From contig NZ_PJIK01000014.1 of NCBI RefSeq assembly GCF_002929275.1, positions 1 to 36,451 of the forward strand: a stretch of 36,451 nt of DNA. The letters run 5' to 3'. The notes under the pieces were generated by a model, which did no database searches, had not been told where the DNA came from, and worked only from the letters and a program-made list of their open reading frames with translations. The position numbers were made by a program, and so were the translations under genes. This DNA comes from Arthrobacter sp. ZGTC131 (lineage in GTDB: Bacteria; Actinomycetota; Actinomycetes; Actinomycetales; Micrococcaceae). This document shows, piece after piece, positions 33,263-36,451 of the stretch; within the stretch, counting starts at the first letter, position 1; every line of letters starts with the position of its first letter.

Positions 33263-34099
33263 TCAGAACTCGTGGAGCAGGCGCCGGACGAACTGACGCG
33301 TGCGGTCCTGGCGCGGCGCCCGCAGCACCTCGGCGGCGGGGCCGCGCTCCACCACCACTCCGCCGTCCATGAAGATGACTTCGTCGGCCACCTGGCGGGC
33401 GAAGGCGAGCTCGTGCGTGACGATCACCATGGTCCAGCCTTCCTCGGCGAGTTCCTGGATGACGCCCAGGACCTCACCCACCAGCTCCGGGTCCAGGGCA
33501 GAGGTGGGTTCGTCGAACAGCAGGAGCTGCGGTTTCAGGGCAAGGGCGCGCACGATGCCCACGCGCTGCTGCTGGCCTCCGGAGAGTTCGAACGGGTAGG
33601 CGTCGCGCTTGTCTGACAGCCCCACCCTCGCCAGCAGTTTCTCGGCATCGGCTATGGCCTCGGCGCGTTTGCGCTTCTGCACCTGCACCGGGCCCTCGAT
33701 GACGTTCTCGAGCACGGTCATGTGGGGGAAGAGATTGTAGTGCTGAAAGACCATGGCGCTGCGGTCCCGCAAGTCCGAGACATTCTTCTTGGACACCTTG
33801 GCGGAGAAGTCCAGCGCCAGGTCCGTGCCAGTGGCCGTATCCGCGAAGGTGACGGTGCCGGCGTCGGGCGTTTCCAGTCCGTTCAGCGAACGGAGCACGG
33901 TGGTCTTGCCGGAACCGGACGGCCCGATCAGGGCCACGACATTCCCGCGGCGCACGTCAAGATCGATGTCCCGGAGAACCACGTTGCTGCCGAAGGCCTT
34001 GGCCAGATTGCGGACCGAAAGCACGGGCCTGGCCTGCGGGGCGGCGGCGCGGGTCGCCTTGTCAACGCCCCTGTCACCGGGCTGGCTAGTGGGCGACAT
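33263..34099 (-). CDS. Polar amino acid (probably cystine) ABC transporter ATPase
   Basis: A 278-residue ABC ATPase of the polar amino acid uptake (GlnQ/TcyN) family. Walker A GPSGSGKT (59-66), Q-loop VFQHYNLFPHMTVLENV, signature LSGGQQQRVGIVRAL, Walker B LLLFDEPTSALDPE and the His switch VTHELAFA are all present. The first 25 residues are a variable tail. The ATG at 34099 overlaps the permease gene by 14 bases; a frame starting at 34180 would run further into the permease and is rejected. It is the last gene of the three-gene operon. Confidence 0.94.
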   Translation of the reverse strand: MSPTSQPGDRGVDKATRAAAPQARPVLSVRNLAKAFGSNVVLRDIDLDVRRGNVVALIGPSGSGKTTVLRSLNGLETPDAGTVTFADTATGTDLALDFSAKVSKKNVSDLRDRSAMVFQHYNLFPHMTVLENVIEGPVQVQKRKRAEAIADAEKLLARVGLSDKRDAYPFELSGGQQQRVGIVRALALKPQLLLFDEPTSALDPELVGEVLGVIQELAEEGWTMVIVTHELAFARQVADEVIFMDGGVVVERGPAAEVLRAPRQDRTRQFVRRLLHEF

Positions 34100-34751
34100 A
34101 GCGGTCCAATCTCTTTTCGAGGGCGGATTGCCCGGTGGACAGCGCGAGGCAGATGACCCAGTAAACCAGCGCGGCTTCAAGGTACAGCACCATGAACTCC
34201 TGGCTAAAGGCCGCGATTTGCTGGGCGTTGCGGAAGAGCTCCGTCACCAGGATCAGCGAGGCCAGCGAGGTGTCCTTGACCAGGGAGATGAAGGTGTTGG
34301 ACAGCGGCGGCACGGAGACCCTGGCGGCCTGCGGCAGGATGATGCGCCGCAAAGCCTGTCCCTTGGACATCCCGATGGTGTGCCCGGCTTCCCACTGGCC
34401 CTTGGGCACGGACAGGATGGCGGCCCGGATCACTTCGGCGGCATAGCCGCCGACGTTCAGGGAGAACGCGATGATGGCACTCGGCCACGGGTCCAGCTTC
34501 ACTCCCAGGCTCGGGAGGCCGTAGAAAATCACAAAGAGCTGCACCAGAAGCGGGGTGCCGCGGATCACCGACACGTAGAACCTTGCCGCCCCCGACACCA
34601 CGGCGGTCCGGCTCAGGCGCATGAGGGCCACGAGCAGGGCCAGTGCCAGGCCAAGCACGAACGAGGCGAGCGTCAGGGGAATGGTGCCCGTGACGGCTCC
34701 CGTGACGATCGGGACGAAGGAGCTCCATACGAGATCCCAGTTGAACGGCAT
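34086..34751 (-). CDS. Polar amino acid (probably cystine) ABC transporter permease
   Basis: A 221-residue HisM/GlnP-family permease with about five membrane segments. The EAA-like coupling loop EAGHTIGMSKGQALRRIILPQA contacts the ATPase, and the TPLLVQLFVIFYGLP signature is typical of TcyL/YecS-type cystine permeases. The start ATG at 34751 abuts the stop of the binding-protein gene (34752). Substrate specificity cannot be fixed from the permease alone. Confidence 0.93.
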   Translation of the reverse strand: MPFNWDLVWSSFVPIVTGAVTGTIPLTLASFVLGLALALLVALMRLSRTAVVSGAARFYVSVIRGTPLLVQLFVIFYGLPSLGVKLDPWPSAIIAFSLNVGGYAAEVIRAAILSVPKGQWEAGHTIGMSKGQALRRIILPQAARVSVPPLSNTFISLVKDTSLASLILVTELFRNAQQIAAFSQEFMVLYLEAALVYWVICLALSTGQSALEKRLDRYVAH

Positions 34752-35582
34752 TTACTTGGTGACGTCCGCGCCGAAGTACTTTTCCGAAATCTTGGCCAGC
34801 GTGCCGTCGGCGCGGAGGTCGGTCAGGGCTTTGTCCACTGCGGCGGTGAGCTCCGTGGATCCCTTCCGGAAGACGAACGCGCTTTCCGACTTTTCCTGGG
34901 TTTCGGCGGCAATCTTCAGGCCGGCATCCGGGGTGGTCTTGGCGTAGTCAAGGTAGGTGAGCTTGTCGTTGACGACGGCGTCCACCCGGCCCTGACGGAC
35001 CAGCGTCACAGCCTGGGCCCAGCCCTCGACGGACTGAACGTTCGCGCCGGCATCTACGGCCAGCTTGTAGAAGTTGCTGGTGAGCGACTGGGCCGTGGTC
35101 TTGCCTTTGAGGCTCTCGAAGGTGGTGATGGAGCTGTTGTCAGCCTTGGTTACCACCACGCCAGTTGAGACTGTGTAAGGCGCGGAGAAATCGTACTTTG
35201 CCTTGCGCTCGGCGTTGATGGAGATCTGGTTGGCGATGGTATCGAAACGCTTGGCGTCGAGGCCTGCGAAGATGCCGTCGAACTGGGTCTCCTGGAACGT
35301 GGCTTTCACGCCGATCTTTTCCGCGACAGCCTTGGCGATTTCAACGTCGAACCCGGTGAGCTCACCGGCTCCCTCCGCGTGGAAGCTGAAGGGCTTGTAC
35401 GTGCCCTCGGTGGCGATCACGAGCTCACCCTTGGATTTCACGTCGCTCAGCGACGTGTCCGAACTGCCGGCGGCCGGGCTGCTGGCGGCGGGCGCCTGCG
35501 AACCGCCGCAGGCCGACAGGGCCAGCGCCAGGCCGGCGAGGGTGGCTGCGATTGCGGTGCGGCGGGAGTGGACGCGGTTCAT
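34752..35582 (-). CDS. Polar amino acid (probably cystine) ABC transporter substrate-binding lipoprotein
   Basis: A 276-residue SBP_bac_3 lipoprotein. The signal peptide ends in lipobox LSAC (Cys25) and is followed by an Ala/Ser-rich linker. The binding domain starts VKSKGELVIATEGTYKPFSFH, includes LTGFDVEIAKAVAEKIGVK and FDGIFAGLDAKRFDTIANQ, and resembles FliY/TcyJ-type cystine receptors (the TEGTYKPF and FDTIANQI segments). The ATG at 35582 is preferred to an in-frame GTG at 35618. It begins the operon behind a predicted promoter 124-152 bases upstream. Confidence 0.92.
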   Translation of the reverse strand: MNRVHSRRTAIAATLAGLALALSACGGSQAPAASSPAAGSSDTSLSDVKSKGELVIATEGTYKPFSFHAEGAGELTGFDVEIAKAVAEKIGVKATFQETQFDGIFAGLDAKRFDTIANQISINAERKAKYDFSAPYTVSTGVVVTKADNSSITTFESLKGKTTAQSLTSNFYKLAVDAGANVQSVEGWAQAVTLVRQGRVDAVVNDKLTYLDYAKTTPDAGLKIAAETQEKSESAFVFRKGSTELTAAVDKALTDLRADGTLAKISEKYFGADVTK

Positions 35583-35705
35583 GGCGGGGACCTTTTTCTT
35601 CGGGTACAGATGCTTCACGTGCAGATGGTTTGACGCGGCGGCCGGGGCCGAATACTCCGCGAGACTACTGGGTGCAACGCATTTGGAAAGATCTTTTATT
35701 TCGCC

Positions 35706-35734
35706 ATCTTACGTGTGTGCGAAAGGGCCGTTAA
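35706..35734 (-). promoter_or_regulatory. Predicted promoter of the amino acid transporter operon
   Basis: On the minus strand, TTAACG (35734-35729) and TAAGAT (35711-35706) are 17 bases apart, four of six matches each. The resulting leader of about 115 bases contains the AAAGATCTTT palindrome. Confidence 0.5.
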
Positions 35735-35741
35735 ACAGGCT

Positions 35742-35775
35742 GAGTGGGGGCGGTCCCCAACGGCCGCCACCACTC
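35742..35775. terminator. Twelve-pair stem-loop, possible terminator
   Basis: GAGTGGGGGCGG and CCGCCACCACTC pair with one mismatch around a ten-base loop. It lies between the damaged membrane gene and the transporter promoter, so it may end transcripts arriving from the right. No T-run follows on the minus strand. Confidence 0.4.
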
Positions 35776-35893
35776 ATCCCCCCAATGTGTGATCCGGCAG
35801 GCGCCACGGCTGGTGAGCCAGGCAGCAGCTGCTTTCACACATTCATGATTCTCTCACGATCTAATGATTTTGTGAATCCAAGGTTGCTACCTT

Positions 35894-36227
35894 TCAGTAG
35901 ATGACGTTCCGAGTCCGCACGCAGAGCCCGATGCGCCCGGAGATCATCGGGTCGGCGTCTCCTGCACCGAATGCCCTGCTGACGCGGAAAGCCACCAGGA
36001 AAATTACGGCAAAACGATGAGCCGCAATAGGAGGCGGGCGATGTTCATGCCGCCAAGCGCCCGGTCTATTGGGAGGTAGAACAGCTCCAGGCTGAGGACA
36101 CCGGCCGCTGTGGCAAGCAAGCAGATGAAGAACAGCGACCGGTTCCTGCGCGCAGGGCGCTGGGCATCCGGGCGGCTGCGGCAGCCGCGCAGACCACGAG
36201 AGTGGTCCACTGCAGGATCTCCCTCAT
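35894..36227 (-). pseudogene. Frameshifted and shortened integral membrane protein gene
   Basis: An ATG at 36227 overlaps the previous stop (ATGA) and opens MREILQWTTLVVCAAAAAARMPSALRA in short hydrophobic style, but this frame soon stops. The membrane-protein reading resumes one frame over as RNRSLFFICLLATAAGV and YLPIDRALGGMNIARLLLRLIV, stops at 36004, and continues in the third frame as AVIFLVAFRVSRAFGAGDADPMISGR to a TGA at 35894-35896. Adding one base near 36150 and one in the AAAA run at 36011-36014 would join all three pieces into about 111 residues. The pieces resemble the N-terminal part of multi-helix actinobacterial membrane proteins (MAB_1171c-like), so the C-terminal part also seems missing. 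Sequencing error at the A-run is an alternative for one of the breaks. Confidence 0.6.
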
Positions 36228-36451
36228 CCGAGGTTCTCCAAAATCATCTCGGATTGTTCCTGGTCCTGTTCCTGGCGCCGCAGTGTCCGTCCCATCGCCT
36301 GGAGGCGGTCTCCGGCCAGAACGGCCAGCTCGCCGTCGGACATCTTTTCGAGGGCGGACTGGCGGGCGCCTGGTTTCCAGCCGGCTTCGGCTTCTGTGAC
36401 GAGGCCGGTGGCCACGAGGCCTCCGGTGAGTCCGACGCCGGCAGCCCGCGA
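36224..36451 (-). CDS. Hypothetical protein, C-terminal part (gene runs off the window)
   Basis: The minus-strand frame is open to the window edge and ends MILENLG before a TGA at 36224-36226. The visible 75 residues include a Gly/Ala-rich stretch (SRAAGVGLTGGLVATGLV) and a charged helical tail (MSDGELAVLAGDRLQAMGRTLRRQEQDQEQSE). I do not recognise the family. The internal GTG at 36415 could be read as a start, but the upstream codons remain coding-like, so the gene probably begins outside. Its stop overlaps the ATG of the damaged membrane gene by four bases. Confidence 0.55.
   Translation of the reverse strand, partial: SRAAGVGLTGGLVATGLVTEAEAGWKPGARQSALEKMSDGELAVLAGDRLQAMGRTLRRQEQDQEQSEMILENLG

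Larger units (their letters stand above)
35583..35893. other. Intergenic region upstream of the amino acid transporter operon
   Basis: No gene recognised. It contains the predicted minus-strand promoter at 35706-35734, an AAAGATCTTT palindrome (35687-35696), a long stem-loop (35742-35775), an AGCAGCTGCT palindrome (35824-35833) and a more AT-rich patch at 35843-35880. I looked for S-box/SAM and T-box features and did not find them. Confidence 0.5.

Noticed and set aside
35583-35893. SAM or T-box riboswitch before the probable cystine transporter
   Set aside because: No conserved blocks of either class were found. Only a promoter and simple palindromes are visible.

Overview
The window reads as chromosomal DNA of a high-GC Gram-positive actinobacterium, most likely of the Arthrobacter/Pseudarthrobacter group (Micrococcaceae). 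The evidence is the GC-rich codon use, a FemX-type peptidoglycan bridge enzyme, a full-length DtxR/IdeR regulator, a bacterial XPB helicase beside its Helicase_C_3 partner, an actinobacterial SerC and DUF3263/DUF3027 proteins. I see no transposase, integrase, tRNA, rRNA or CRISPR array. Most of the region looks like stable core chromosome.

Layout. 1-9 kb: the tail of a probable L-serine dehydratase, a TspO-like protein, a DNA/RNA non-specific endonuclease, FemX, a ThrE-type threonine/serine exporter, a siderophore-interacting protein behind a probable iron box, uracil-DNA glycosylase, DUF3263 and LytR_C proteins, and a small cold-shock protein whose stop overlaps the start of an orphan substrate-binding lipoprotein. 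9-12.5 kb: groEL behind two tandem CIRCE operators, an RNase HI fused to an NTF2-like domain, and an orphan WXG100 protein. 12.6-19.4 kb, all minus strand: a response regulator/histidine kinase pair, and an apparent operon of a 77-residue membrane protein, a Helicase_C_3 protein and XPB helicase. 19.5-22.8 kb: an extended cold-shock protein with DUF3027, serC and an IdeR/DtxR regulator.

22.8-25.9 kb is the most distinctive part. Two ydaO-type cyclic di-AMP riboswitches precede three secreted cell-wall hydrolases (one M23, two NlpC/P60-like). The three share a long basic N-region and a short motif after the signal peptide, so they look like one co-regulated wall-remodelling set. 26-30 kb: an HNH endonuclease, then mobA, a DUF6457 protein, moeA and fdhD, which supply molybdenum cofactor and formate dehydrogenase maturation. 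30-36.5 kb: a GH38 alpha-mannosidase, a polar amino acid (probably cystine) ABC transporter, and at the right edge a frameshifted membrane-protein remnant translationally coupled to a gene that runs off the window.

Regulation visible in the DNA links several blocks: HrcA/CIRCE for groEL, an IdeR-like box for the siderophore-interacting protein with ideR in the same window, and c-di-AMP riboswitches for the hydrolases. Functions are assigned by reading motifs only; no database search was run.
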